Positions 33,818 to 43,040 of a stretch of 64,000 nucleotides of DNA are shown in pieces. How positions within the stretch are numbered: position 1 is the stretch's first letter; each line of letters opens with the position of its first letter. Below the pieces are notes generated by a model. It saw only the letters and a program-made list of their open reading frames with translations. It was not told the DNA's origin and searched no databases. The position numbers and the translations under genes are program-made. Origin of the DNA: Flavobacterium paronense (GTDB lineage: Bacteria; Bacteroidota; Bacteroidia; Flavobacteriales; Flavobacteriaceae); assembly GCF_030409795.1 (NCBI RefSeq), contig NZ_JAUFQN010000019.1, positions 2,170,001-2,234,000 of the forward strand. The letters are read 5' to 3'.

Positions 33818-34546
33818 ATGAAAAAAATACTTCTTTTAGTAGCTGTTGCTGTAGTTCTGTTTTCATGCAAGAACTTAGCTGAAGGTGAATATGAAATTAC
33901 AGGAACTGTAAAAGGAATGAAGACTGGTTTAGTTTACCTGGAAAAACAAAGTCCAATGGGCATGGGACCACAAGCTATCGATACTGTAAAAATTGTTGAT
34001 GGAAAGTTTGAGATCAAAGGAAAAACGACAGAACCGGAAATTAGCTTTATTCAAATTGATAAAGTAAACGGCAAAGTTCCTTTTATCCTTGAAGGTGGTG
34101 AAATTGAAATTACAGTTGATAAAGACAGTATATTCAAATCTAAAACAGCAGGTACTTACAGTAATGACGAGTTTGCTACATTCAATGATGAATCTACTAA
34201 AATTCAAAAGAAACTGCAAAAAACCGTTATGGCTTTTCAAATGAAAAACATGACTTTAATGAATGAAGCACAGAAAAACAATGATACTGTGACAATGAAC
34301 CGATTAAGAAAAGAGTATGATGTAATTCAAAAAGACATTACTGATTACACTTTTGGTTATCCAAAAACACATCCTAAATCATTTATCAGTGTTTTAATCA
34401 TCCAAATGATGTCAAACAATCCGAAATACACAAAAGATATTGAAGGACTTTACAACGCATTGGATCCAACATTGCAAAAAACAAAACCAGGGAAATCAAT
34501 TAAACAAAACATTGATAGTTTAAAAAAAAAGCCAGCCTTAAAGTAG
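33818..34546 (+). CDS. TlpA-type disulfide reductase, N-terminal part (DUF4369), split by frameshift
   Basis: This 242-residue frame has a lipoprotein signal (lipobox LFSC) and a DUF4369 domain (about 22-125: YEITGTVKGMKTGLVYLEKQ, IEGGEIEI-like strands), then a helical region. It ends just after a run of nine A (34522-34530). The next frame continues directly with the linker and thioredoxin domain, so the original gene was 33818-34971. A tract of ten A would restore the fusion. It is a periplasmic thiol-disulfide reductase by family. Confidence 0.8.
   Translation: MKKILLLVAVAVVLFSCKNLAEGEYEITGTVKGMKTGLVYLEKQSPMGMGPQAIDTVKIVDGKFEIKGKTTEPEISFIQIDKVNGKVPFILEGGEIEITVDKDSIFKSKTAGTYSNDEFATFNDESTKIQKKLQKTVMAFQMKNMTLMNEAQKNNDTVTMNRLRKEYDVIQKDITDYTFGYPKTHPKSFISVLIIQMMSNNPKYTKDIEGLYNALDPTLQKTKPGKSIKQNIDSLKKKPALK
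34522..34530 (+). other. Homopolymer A9 at the frameshift
   Basis: Nine A separate the two frames of the TlpA gene; one extra A would join them. It could be a real mutation, a transcriptional slippage site or a sequencing/assembly error. Confidence 0.7.
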
Positions 34547-34599
34547 TTAGCGTTGGTCAGTTAGCTCCTAATTTTAAAGCGCCAACTCCAAATGGAAAA

Positions 34600-34971
34600 A
34601 TGGTTTCTTTAAAAGAAAGTTTAGGGAAAGTTACTTTGATTGATTTTTGGGCTTCTTGGTGCCCTCCTTGCAGACAAGAAAATCCTACTGTTGTTGCTCT
34701 TTACAATGAATTTCATAGTAAAGGATTAAATATAATTAGTGTTTCTCTCGATGAAAATAAAGGAAGTTGGACAAAGGCAATTGAACAGGATAAATTAAGC
34801 TGGGCACAAATTTCCAATCTAAAAGAAATGAAAGATCCTATTGCAGTGCAATATGGAGTTACTCAAATACCGACAACCTTTTTGTTGGATGCTACAGGAA
34901 AAATTGTTGCTGTAGACACAAGAGGTGATGATTTGAAATCAAGAATCAAACAACTTTTAAGCTTAAAATAA
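34600..34971 (+). CDS. TlpA-type disulfide reductase, C-terminal thioredoxin part
   Basis: Homology starts at about 34531 (SLKVVSVGQLAPNFKAP), directly after the A9 tract; the first available ATG is 34600. The thioredoxin domain is complete from there, with LIDFWASWCPPCRQENP (active site CPPC) and the cis-Pro segment TQIPTTF. Without the upstream part it lacks a signal peptide, so as a separate protein it would stay in the cytoplasm. It is best read as the second half of the gene at 33818. Confidence 0.8.
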   Translation: MVSLKESLGKVTLIDFWASWCPPCRQENPTVVALYNEFHSKGLNIISVSLDENKGSWTKAIEQDKLSWAQISNLKEMKDPIAVQYGVTQIPTTFLLDATGKIVAVDTRGDDLKSRIKQLLSLK

Positions 34972-35063
34972 TAAAGAATAGAAAAAGTATCCTTAAGGAG
35001 ATTTTTTATTTCACTTATAACCAAAACATTAAGAAAAGGGTTGCGAATTAGTCATTTTTTTAT

Positions 35064-35093
35064 TTGTGAAGCTGAAAAGTGTTTTTATATTTG
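35064..35093 (+). promoter_or_regulatory. Promoter of tRNA-Tyr
   Basis: TTG at 35064-35066, 19-bp spacer, TATATTTG at 35086-35093; the tRNA begins 18 bp after the box. Confidence 0.7.
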
Positions 35094-35111
35094 CAATCGC
35101 AATATGCAAAT

Positions 35112-35192
35112 GGGGAGATACTCAAGCGGCCAACGAGGGCAGACTGTAAATCTGCTGTGTGAACTTCGCAGGTTCGAATCCTGCTCTCCCCA
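35112..35192 (+). tRNA. tRNA-Tyr (anticodon GTA)
   Basis: A class II tRNA with acceptor stem GGGGAGA/TCTCCCC, anticodon GTA at 35146-35148 in a CTGTAAA loop, a long variable arm and the T-arm GGTTCGAATCC. The CCA end is not encoded, as usual in Bacteroidota. It has its own promoter and a hairpin terminator downstream. Confidence 0.95.
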
Positions 35193-35213
35193 CGAATAAA
35201 TGGATTTAAAAAA

Positions 35214-35244
35214 GAAAACGCCAAGCTTGCTTGAGCGTTTTTTA
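35214..35244 (+). terminator. Terminator after tRNA-Tyr
   Basis: AAAACGC-CAAGC pairs with GCTTG-(A)-GCGTTTT, followed by T-run. Confidence 0.75.
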
Positions 35245-35281
35245 TTTGATTTCATTTTCAGAGCGTAGCTCTGAAGGATGA

Positions 35282-35307
35282 TTCGAAGCAAAATCCTGCT
35301 CTCCCCA
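35282..35307 (+). repeat. Partial copy of the tRNA-Tyr 3' end
   Basis: TTCGAA (35282-35287) and ATCCTGCTCTCCCCA (35293-35307) repeat the T-loop and 3' acceptor half of the tRNA ending at 35192, with five extra bases (GCAAA) between. It may be a scar of recombination or an attachment-site remnant. The rest of the gap to 35403 shows nothing. Confidence 0.6.
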
Positions 35308-35403
35308 AAATGTTTTTTAAAAAAAAACAAGCAATAGTAAAGGTATTTTGTTTTAAAATGACACTATGCTTAAGTTAACGAAGTAATCCTGTCAATTCAA
35401 TCT

Positions 35404-35435
35404 AAAAAAACTCCTCAGTTTCCTGAGGAGTTTTT
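35404..35435. terminator. Terminator between tRNA region and SIMPL gene
   Basis: CTCCTCAG and CTGAGGAG arms around TTTC, flanked by A7 and T5. It is placed to end the leftward SIMPL/rhomboid transcript. Confidence 0.8.
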
Positions 35436-35460
35436 CCAATTTTATAATCATGCGAACTTA

Positions 35461-36153
35461 TTATTCTAATGCAAAAGTCACGCTTACATTCGTATTTATT
35501 TCAATTTCACCAACCGCTAATGTTTCTCTTGGTGCGGCGCCATCTGCAGCCATTGCCATCACATTTCCTTTATACATAGGTTGCGGATAATAGCTTTGGG
35601 AGTTATCGGTAATCAACAATGCTTTACCTATTTTTTGTCCAAGAACTGAAACATAATCCTGTGCTTTTTGTTTGGCATCTACCATTGCTTTTTTTCTGGC
35701 ATCTCTTTCATAATCTTCCATTTTAGATGATTTAAATTCTACACCTTGAATGTTATTCACACCTGCATCATTCAATCCCATCATGATCTCATCATACTTT
35801 GTCAAATCTTTTAGGGTAATACTCAACGTTTGATTGGCTTGAAAATTATATTTCTTTTTTTCGTAATCATAACTTTTATTCAAGCTCACATTGTTTGTTT
35901 TGTAATCTGTTACCGGAACACCACTTTTCTTTAAAAACTTAATCACTTTATCAACCACTTCATCATTCAAAGATTTTACTTCTTTGGCATCTTTCCCTGA
36001 ATTTTGAAAGCCAACCGTAACTATAGCTTGGTCTGGAACTATTTTAACTTTTCCTTCTCCTGTAACTGTAATTTGAGGTATAGAATTTTTTTGCTCTTGT
36101 GCTTGTAATGTTACAGCAAAAATCGTTGCTATAATTAAAAATGTTTTTTTCAT
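35461..36153 (-). CDS. SIMPL-domain (DUF541) exported protein
   Basis: The ATG at 36153 gives a 230-residue protein with a signal peptide (MKKTFLIIATIFAVTLQAQ); an upstream in-frame start at 36204 would bury it. The SIMPL domain runs through the mature part: ITVTGEGKVKIVPDQAIVTVGFQ, then ARKKAMVDAKQKAQDYVSVLG and the final VSVTFALE. It is a periplasmic or outer-membrane-associated protein; homologues have been linked to oxidative stress. The rhomboid gene lies 51 bp upstream on the same strand. Confidence 0.85.
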   Translation of the reverse strand: MKKTFLIIATIFAVTLQAQEQKNSIPQITVTGEGKVKIVPDQAIVTVGFQNSGKDAKEVKSLNDEVVDKVIKFLKKSGVPVTDYKTNNVSLNKSYDYEKKKYNFQANQTLSITLKDLTKYDEIMMGLNDAGVNNIQGVEFKSSKMEDYERDARKKAMVDAKQKAQDYVSVLGQKIGKALLITDNSQSYYPQPMYKGNVMAMAADGAAPRETLAVGEIEINTNVSVTFALE

Positions 36154-36204
36154 GATATTTGTTTTTATTTGATTGTTGTTTCGGCTTTTCAAAAGTTGTG
36201 CCAA

Positions 36205-36849
36205 TTATAATTTCCCCATTTTTGCCATCACAAAAAGAATGATAATGGGTACTGCTAAAAGAATAACCATAAAAGTGCTTTCTTGGAGCAATGCTGGCTC
36301 TTTTAACAACGTAATAGCATAACCTCCAATAGCACCGCCAAAATGCGCAGTGTGTCCAATATTGTCTCTTCTTGATTTCATTCCGTAGATCGAATATAGC
36401 AAATAACCAATTCCGAAAATATAAGCCGGCATTGGTATAATTCCGAATATTCCAATAGTCATATCAGGATATAATAAAATCGCAGAATATATAATTCCGG
36501 TTACAGCTCCAGAAGCACCTACAGCACGATAACTATATTCATTACCATGAAAAACCATAGTGAGTAAACTGCCAAAAATCAGACTTCCTGCATAGATTAA
36601 AAGAAAAGTCAGATTCCCTAAAGTCTGAGTAATTACTGGGGCAAAAGAATATAAAGCTATCATATTAAATGCTAAATGAACTATATCAGCATGAAGAAAA
36701 GCGGAGGAAATCATTCTTATTTGCTCACCTGCACGAATACTTCCGACATGAAATTGATACTTTCTAAAAAAAGATTCGTCGTTGAATCCTTTGATACTAA
36801 ATAAAACATTGGCTCCAATTATTGCCAATACAAAAATGTTGTCCATCAT
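36205..36849 (-). CDS. Rhomboid-family intramembrane serine protease
   Basis: This 214-residue protein has six membrane segments. The catalytic Ser is in GASGAVTGI and the His in HTAHFGGAIGG, both in membrane helices, and HLAFNMIAL carries the conserved His/Asn of helix 2. Rhomboids cleave transmembrane proteins within the inner membrane; the substrate is unknown. It is likely co-transcribed with the downstream SIMPL gene. The start may be Met1 or Met2. Confidence 0.88.
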   Translation of the reverse strand: MMDNIFVLAIIGANVLFSIKGFNDESFFRKYQFHVGSIRAGEQIRMISSAFLHADIVHLAFNMIALYSFAPVITQTLGNLTFLLIYAGSLIFGSLLTMVFHGNEYSYRAVGASGAVTGIIYSAILLYPDMTIGIFGIIPMPAYIFGIGYLLYSIYGMKSRRDNIGHTAHFGGAIGGYAITLLKEPALLQESTFMVILLAVPIIILFVMAKMGKL

Positions 36850-36950
36850 TTGAAATATTTCAGTAAAAATAATAATACTTATTTAGCAATTGTTAAATAG
36901 AACACGTTAAAATAACATTAAACTTTATATTTGCATAAAATATATAGTTC

Positions 36951-37823
36951 ATGCAGTTGATTCTTTTTCTTATTGTCTACCCAATGATTTGGATTATTTC
37001 GATACTCCCTTTTAGGTTACTGTATATATTTTCAGATGGTGTTTGTTTTTTGGTTTATAACATTATTGGCTACCGCAAAAAAGTAGTTCGTGATAATATA
37101 GCTATGGCATTACCCCATTTGTCAGAAAAAGAACGATTAGATATTGAGAAAAAATTCTATCATCACTTGTGTGATATGTTTCTGGAAATGATTAAAACAA
37201 TGACGATTTCTCAAAAAGAAATGGAAAAACGATATGTTTTTACCAACTTAGATTTGTATCTAGACATGGAAAAAAAAGGTAAAAGTATCGCTTTGCTTTG
37301 TGCTCATTATGCTTCTTATGAATGGGCCATTTCTATGAATTATCATATTACGTTTGAAGGTTATGGTATTTATAAAAAAATCAATAATAACTATTTTGAC
37401 AAATTAGTAAAAGACATTCGTTCTAGGTTCAAAGCCACTCTGCTTAGTACGAGAGAAACTATCCCAACTATTGAAAGAAATGCAAAAACAAACCATATGG
37501 GAGTTTATGGTTTTGCCAGCGATCAATCGCCGATAGTTTCAAAAGCTAATCATTGGACAGAATTCATGGGAATAAAAGTTCCTGTTCATACTGGTGCTGA
37601 AATGTTAGCCAAACGATTTGACATGAATGTTATTTTTATGAAAAATAAAAAGATAAAACGTGGGTACTATGAGGCTACTTTTGAACTTATGGTTGACAAT
37701 CCAAAAGAAGTGCCTGACTTTCAGATTTCGGACGAGTTTTTGAGAAGAGTTGAGAAACAAATCTACGAAGCACCTGAATTTTATTTATGGACGCACAAAC
37801 GTTGGAAACACAGAAAGAAGTAA
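36951..37823 (+). CDS. Lipid A biosynthesis-type acyltransferase (LpxL/HtrB family)
   Basis: This 290-residue protein has an N-terminal membrane segment and the acyltransferase H-x4-E motif (HYASYE, about residue 119), the conserved DQSP segment and the GAEMLAKRF region. Family members transfer secondary acyl chains to lipid A at the inner membrane. Length is normal. A TATATTTG at 36926-36933 is the likely -7 box, with no TTG at the expected distance. Confidence 0.85.
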   Translation: MQLILFLIVYPMIWIISILPFRLLYIFSDGVCFLVYNIIGYRKKVVRDNIAMALPHLSEKERLDIEKKFYHHLCDMFLEMIKTMTISQKEMEKRYVFTNLDLYLDMEKKGKSIALLCAHYASYEWAISMNYHITFEGYGIYKKINNNYFDKLVKDIRSRFKATLLSTRETIPTIERNAKTNHMGVYGFASDQSPIVSKANHWTEFMGIKVPVHTGAEMLAKRFDMNVIFMKNKKIKRGYYEATFELMVDNPKEVPDFQISDEFLRRVEKQIYEAPEFYLWTHKRWKHRKK

Positions 37824-37867
37824 GTGTTCAGTGGTCTCTAGATAGCTATCGGGATTCGTGTTAAGTT

Positions 37868-39352
37868 TTAAAGCTTAAACCAACCTTTTACCATTTTTTG
37901 CTCCTCTTTCAATGCTTTTTCATGTACAAATTCATTTGTTTTAAAATTGTATTCGTAATCGTTAGCCCATTCTTTATGGCTTTTAGCCAATGCCTTAACA
38001 CTCTCACAAACCATTTTAATTTCATCTGAAGTAGTTGTTGGATGAATAGACATTCTAATCCATCCTGGTTTTTTAATTAAATCTCCTGAAGTAATTTGGC
38101 AAACTAAATCATGTGAAGTTTCTTGGTCAACGTGTAATAGATAGTGTCCATAAGTTCCGGCACAACTGCAACCACCACGTGTTTGAATTCCAAATTTATC
38201 GTTCAATAATTTTACACCCAAATTAAAATGCAAGTCATCAATATAAAAGGAAATAACTCCTAACCTTTGCTGATGCTGATTGGCTAAAATATGAATATTG
38301 TCAATGTTATTTAATTCTAAAAAAACATAATCAACGATTTCATGTTCTCTATCCAAAATTTTTTTTACGCCCATTTGCTCTTTCAACTGAATTGCCAACG
38401 CTGTTTTTATTACTTGCAGAAAACCCGGAGTTCCGCCATCTTCTCTATCTTCTATATTATCGATATATTTATGTTCACCCCAAGGATTCGTCCAACTTAC
38501 AGTTCCACCACCTGGACAATCAGGAACACTATTTTTATATAAATTTTTATTAAAAACCAAAACTCCAGAAGTTCCTGGACCACCTAAAAACTTATGTGGC
38601 GAGAAGAAAATAGCATCTAAATAACTTTCACTATCAGGATGCATATCAATGTCGACATAAGGTCCGGAACAGGCAAAATCCACAAAACAAACACCGTTAT
38701 GCTGATGCATTATTTTTGCTACTTCATGATACGGAGTTCTAATGCCAGTAACATTTGAACATGAAGTGATTGAAGCAATTTTATAACTTCTATCACTATA
38801 TTTTTTGAGTAGATTTTTGAATTCTTCTAGACAAAATAAACCATCTTCATTAGCTGGAATAACGACAACATCTGCACGTGTTTCCAACCATGAAGTTTGA
38901 TTAGAATGGTGTTCCATGTGGGAAATAAAAACTATAGGTTTCAATTCGTTTGGAACGTTAGTAAACTCTCTAAGATTTTCAGGAATCTTAAGACCAAGAA
39001 TACGCTGAAACTTATTGACAACACCTGTCATTCCCGTACCAGTATTAATCAGAACATCATCATCATTGGCATTTACATGTCGTTTAATAATGCGTTTAGC
39101 TTCACGATAAGCCATAGTCATAACGGTTCCTGAAACAGTAGTTTCAGTATGTGTGTTGGCCACAAAAGGACCAAAATCATTCATCAGTTTTTCTTCTATT
39201 GGTCGGTATAATCTTCCACTAGCAGTCCAATCTGTGTAGACTATTTTCTTCTTCCCATAAGGCGTTTCAAACTCTTGGTCAATACCAATAATGTTTTGAC
39301 GAAATTGATAAAAATAATGTTCTAATTGGGTTTCGGTTGCTGAGGTAATCAT
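37868..39352 (-). CDS. Class V aminotransferase (SufS/NifS-like fold)
   Basis: The ATG at 39352 gives 494 residues starting MITSATETQLEHYF; a longer frame from 39439 adds an unlikely leader. It is a PLP enzyme of fold type I with the Lys loop SPHKFLGGPG, TGTGMTGVVNKF phosphate-binding, VDFACSGPYVDID (the Asp that binds the PLP ring) and a C-terminal RGGCSCAGTYG. Family members are desulfurases, isopenicillin-epimerase-like or related; the substrate cannot be assigned. It is cytoplasmic. Confidence 0.82.
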   Translation of the reverse strand: MITSATETQLEHYFYQFRQNIIGIDQEFETPYGKKKIVYTDWTASGRLYRPIEEKLMNDFGPFVANTHTETTVSGTVMTMAYREAKRIIKRHVNANDDDVLINTGTGMTGVVNKFQRILGLKIPENLREFTNVPNELKPIVFISHMEHHSNQTSWLETRADVVVIPANEDGLFCLEEFKNLLKKYSDRSYKIASITSCSNVTGIRTPYHEVAKIMHQHNGVCFVDFACSGPYVDIDMHPDSESYLDAIFFSPHKFLGGPGTSGVLVFNKNLYKNSVPDCPGGGTVSWTNPWGEHKYIDNIEDREDGGTPGFLQVIKTALAIQLKEQMGVKKILDREHEIVDYVFLELNNIDNIHILANQHQQRLGVISFYIDDLHFNLGVKLLNDKFGIQTRGGCSCAGTYGHYLLHVDQETSHDLVCQITSGDLIKKPGWIRMSIHPTTTSDEIKMVCESVKALAKSHKEWANDYEYNFKTNEFVHEKALKEEQKMVKGWFKL

Positions 39353-39491
39353 AAGGTAACAATTTGATTTCAAAGATACACTATTTTTAATTTTAGCTAA
39401 AAACAAATACCTTTCATTGTGAAATTCACAAATTATCATAACGATTTAAACCTTAACTTTGTTAGAAGGTCTTACTCCAAAATTTTTACTT

Positions 39492-40316
39492 ATGAAGAAA
39501 CATATTGTGCTGCTTTTAGTTATTCTAGGAATAACTTCAGCTTTCGGTCAAGAAGACAATCGCCCAGAAAATACTGGAGATAATTTTAGTTTAGAAGGTG
39601 CTTTAGAACTTTTCAAAAACGCTAATTCATTAGAAGAATTTGAAAAAGCACTTAATCAGGAAAACAATCAGGTCAACAACCTTGACTTAGACGGTGATGG
39701 TCAAACTGACTATGTAAATGTGGAAGATATAAAAGAAAATGATTCTCACATGATCGTTATGAGCACCTATCTTAATGAAACCGAAAAACAAGATATTGCA
39801 TTAATTGCAATTGAAAAAACCAACGAGGGGAATGCCGTTTTACAGATTGAAGGAGATGAAGACTTATTTCCGAAAAACACTATAGTAGAACCTTCTTCTG
39901 AAGAAAAAGGCGCTGTTCAAAAATTGAAAGCTGATTCTAATGTTGCGGTTGTTGATAATTCAGCACCAACTGTTAATGTCTGGGTTTGGCCAAGTGTCCG
40001 TTATTTATATGCACCTTCATATGTGGTTTGGGTTTCTCCTTATCGTTGGAGAGCTTATCCAAGATGGTGGCGTCCATGGCGACCAATAGCGCATTCTGTT
40101 TTTTATGGTTATAGACTTCGTTATCATCCACACTACCATTATGTTTCTGTTAGACGTGTTACTGCAGTTCGTAACGTTTATTATCCTAGAAGACATTCCT
40201 CAACATTAGTAGTGCACAACAGAAGAGGTACAACCGTAATTCACAAAAACAGAAGAGGCGGCGTAAAAGCTGTGAAAGTAAGAAACACAAGAGTTAAAGC
40301 AGGAAGAAGACGATAA
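39492..40316 (+). CDS. Exported protein with EF-hand-like motif and aromatic/basic C-terminus
   Basis: The ATG at 39492 gives 274 residues with a signal peptide (MKKHIVLLLVILGITSAFGQ). An EF-hand/dockerin-like loop DLDGDGQTDYVNVED lies near residue 57 and suggests calcium binding. The last 110 residues are very rich in Trp, Tyr, Arg and His (YRWRAYPRWWRPWRP, RYHPHYHYVSVRR). The function is unknown to me. It is followed after 9 bp by the DUF1800/DUF1501 pair. Confidence 0.7.
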   Translation: MKKHIVLLLVILGITSAFGQEDNRPENTGDNFSLEGALELFKNANSLEEFEKALNQENNQVNNLDLDGDGQTDYVNVEDIKENDSHMIVMSTYLNETEKQDIALIAIEKTNEGNAVLQIEGDEDLFPKNTIVEPSSEEKGAVQKLKADSNVAVVDNSAPTVNVWVWPSVRYLYAPSYVVWVSPYRWRAYPRWWRPWRPIAHSVFYGYRLRYHPHYHYVSVRRVTAVRNVYYPRRHSSTLVVHNRRGTTVIHKNRRGGVKAVKVRNTRVKAGRRR

Positions 40317-40325
40317 AATCACACT

Positions 40326-41717
40326 ATGAATAAGAACACACTTTGGTCACTTCGATTAGGGTTTTCTGGAAAACAGAGTAAAGCTATTATGGAAATGGGT
40401 TTGTCAAATTTTCTGGAAAAATCTTTTTCCTCTTCCTTTGACAAAATGGTTCCTTCATTCCTTGACAATAGCCCAAAATCGCTAAAAGAATTGCGAGCAA
40501 AACGTCAAGAAATAAAGAGTTCAAATTCGGCGAATGTCAAAGAATTACTGAAAGCAGAAATTAAAGTTTCGCAAGAAATGAAAGCTTGGTGGCTACAAAA
40601 AATGATTGCTGAAAATTTTCCTTTACGAGAAAAAATGACTTGCTTTTGGCATAATCATTTTGTGTGCACGTTTCAAAAAGTAAAAGTCAATCATTGGATT
40701 TTTCAGCACAATCAAATCCTTCGCGAAAATGCTTTTGGAAACTTCAAAACCCTAACAAAAAAGGTTATTCAATCTAATGCAATGGTCCGTTATTTAGATA
40801 ATGTTGATAACAGAAGAGATGATATCAATGAAAATTTAAGTAGGGAATTGCTCGAACTTTTTACACTTGGCATTGGAAATTATACAGAAGATGATATTAA
40901 AAATGGCGCTAAAGGTTTGGCCGGACTAAACCTCGGAGAAGACCACGCAGTATACAGACCATTTCTGGAAAACGATGACACCATTACTTATTTTGGTAAA
41001 ACCGGAAAGTTCAAAGCAGACGAAATGATTGATATCATTTTCGAGCAAAAAGCGGTTCCGTATTTGATTACTCGAAAAATTCTAAAATGGTTTGTTTATG
41101 ATAATCCGAAAGAAGAATTGGTTACTTATTATGGTGATTATTTCAGAAAAGTTGATTTTGAAATCAAGCCATTGTTAACCAAAATCTTTACAGAAGAATT
41201 TTCAAAAGACAACACCGGAAGCAAAATAAAAGATCCGTTGGTTTATATTTTACAACTGATGAATGAGTTGAATGTAGAACAATTAAATCCAAAATTATTG
41301 GCTTTTTATTTGAAACAACAAGGCATGGATTTATTTAATCAGCCCAATGTTAAAGGTTGGAATGGCGGAAAAGAATGGCTGAGTTCACAAGTATATTTAC
41401 AGCGAAACAACGTAGCCGACTTATTATGCAACGGAAGAAATATTAGCCGAAGAGCTCAATTTACTGACAATGACATGATAAATGAAAACATCGACCAATT
41501 GATAAAAGTGTCACTAAATTGGAATAAAACCGGAAATAATAAAACTATTATAACCGAGCTGCAAGACCGATTACTGTTTCAAGCCGATGAAAGTTTACAG
41601 AAAGATTGGGAAACGATTTTAAAATATGATTTCAATCCAAAAGCAAAAGGCTCCGATAATGCTGTGATGCGTTTGTTTAACAACATGATAAAAACACCTG
41701 AATTTCAAATAATATAA
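40326..41717 (+). CDS. DUF1800 family protein
   Basis: This 463-residue protein has the DUF1800 motifs: the WWLQKMI segment, KMTCFWHNHFV, NENLSRELLELFTLGIGNYTEDDI and GWNGGKEWLSS. DUF1800 and DUF1501 genes occur as pairs in many bacteria; the role is unresolved. No classical signal is seen. It is 2 bp upstream of its DUF1501 partner. Confidence 0.88.
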   Translation: MNKNTLWSLRLGFSGKQSKAIMEMGLSNFLEKSFSSSFDKMVPSFLDNSPKSLKELRAKRQEIKSSNSANVKELLKAEIKVSQEMKAWWLQKMIAENFPLREKMTCFWHNHFVCTFQKVKVNHWIFQHNQILRENAFGNFKTLTKKVIQSNAMVRYLDNVDNRRDDINENLSRELLELFTLGIGNYTEDDIKNGAKGLAGLNLGEDHAVYRPFLENDDTITYFGKTGKFKADEMIDIIFEQKAVPYLITRKILKWFVYDNPKEELVTYYGDYFRKVDFEIKPLLTKIFTEEFSKDNTGSKIKDPLVYILQLMNELNVEQLNPKLLAFYLKQQGMDLFNQPNVKGWNGGKEWLSSQVYLQRNNVADLLCNGRNISRRAQFTDNDMINENIDQLIKVSLNWNKTGNNKTIITELQDRLLFQADESLQKDWETILKYDFNPKAKGSDNAVMRLFNNMIKTPEFQII

Positions 41718-41719
41718 TC

Positions 41720-42886
41720 ATGAACAGAAGAAACTTTCTCACGCTTACAGGAACATTCACAGGCGGAACCTTACTTCTGCCGAATTTTCTTCATGCTTTT
41801 GGTTCGCAATCCAATTTGATTGTTGGTGAACAATGTTTGGTCTTTATTCAGTTGAATGGCGGCAATGACGGTTTGAATACGTTTATTCCTTATGAAGACC
41901 CTTTATATTATGAATATCGCACTAAAATTGCATTGGATAAAAACAATATTATCGGCAGAAACAAAGGCATGGCATTTCATCCCGCGCTGAAAGATTTTGC
42001 AACCATGCAACAAAACGGCGATTTGACCATCATTCAGAATGTGGGTTATCCTGAACCGAATCGTTCGCATTTTAGAAGCCAGGAAATATGGCAAACGGCT
42101 TCGGCTTCTAATGAATATTTAAGTAGTGGTTGGCTTGGGCGTTATTTGGATTTGCAATGCAACGGACACGAACCAACAGCCGGAATAAACTTTGACAGTA
42201 TTAATAATTTATCGCTCAAAAGCAATGAACCGAATTCGATAACGGTAAAAGATCCAAATCGCTTTAAGATGCGAACTGAGAATGACGATGTGGCAAAACT
42301 TTCAGATAATCCTCAATTGGATTTTGTGCGTAAAATTGCCAATTCGGTTTCTGAAGGCTCGGATGAAATTCAAAAAGCATTAGCAAAATCAACTTCGGAA
42401 AATACTTATCCAAAAACAGGTTTGGGCAAAAATTTAGAGTGGATTGCCCGATTAATTAAAGGAAATCTGAACTCAAAAGTATATTATACTTCTCAAAACG
42501 GTTATGACACTCACGATAATCAAGTTACTATTCAGCAACGCAATTTAACCGAATTGAATGATGCCATTTATAGTTTTTATTCCGAGTTGAAAAAAGCACA
42601 ACTGCTTCAAAATGTTACTTTAATAGTGTTTTCAGAATTCGGAAGACGTGTAAAAGACAACGGCAACGGAACTGACCACGGAACGGCCGCTCCAATTTTT
42701 ATTATTGGCGGAAACAACAAAGGAAAAATCATGGGCAACAATCCAAATCTGGCTGATTTAGACAATGGCGATTTGAAATATGAAGTCGATTTTAGAAGTG
42801 TTTATGCTACATTGTTGCAAAACAAAATGAATTTTGATTCTACTAAAATTGGGATTACCAATAAAACTTTGAATGGTTTGTTTTGA
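41720..42886 (+). CDS. DUF1501 family protein with Tat-type signal
   Basis: This 388-residue protein begins MNRRNFLTLTGTFTGGTLLLP, a twin-arginine-type signal. The body has QLNGGNDGLNTFIPY, QNVGYPEPNRSHFRSQEIWQ and SEFGRRVKDNGNGTDHG, the sulfatase/phosphatase-like core seen in DUF1501. It is probably exported folded with a metal. It is translated with the DUF1800 gene 2 bp upstream and has a terminator at 42963-43000. Confidence 0.88.
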   Translation: MNRRNFLTLTGTFTGGTLLLPNFLHAFGSQSNLIVGEQCLVFIQLNGGNDGLNTFIPYEDPLYYEYRTKIALDKNNIIGRNKGMAFHPALKDFATMQQNGDLTIIQNVGYPEPNRSHFRSQEIWQTASASNEYLSSGWLGRYLDLQCNGHEPTAGINFDSINNLSLKSNEPNSITVKDPNRFKMRTENDDVAKLSDNPQLDFVRKIANSVSEGSDEIQKALAKSTSENTYPKTGLGKNLEWIARLIKGNLNSKVYYTSQNGYDTHDNQVTIQQRNLTELNDAIYSFYSELKKAQLLQNVTLIVFSEFGRRVKDNGNGTDHGTAAPIFIIGGNNKGKIMGNNPNLADLDNGDLKYEVDFRSVYATLLQNKMNFDSTKIGITNKTLNGLF

Positions 42887-42962
42887 TTTAACTCCATACT
42901 ATTTATCATTCCGTCTTGCCTTTTTGGATGAGAAAAGAATCTGTTTTATCTAAAATCATTTT

Positions 42963-43000
42963 ACACCTGATTAGGTTTCAAAAACCTGTCAGGTGTTTTT
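42963..43000 (+). terminator. Terminator after the DUF1800/DUF1501 pair
   Basis: ACACCTGA...AGGTTT pairs with AAACCT...TCAGGTGT, followed by TTTTT. Confidence 0.75.
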
Positions 43001-43040
43001 ATGACACCTATATTATTATCTTTACAAAAAATATAATCAA

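Noticed and set aside
35085..35330. Leftward 81-codon frame across tRNA-Tyr
   Set aside because: It is the complement of the tRNA and its duplicated tail, a familiar annotation artefact.
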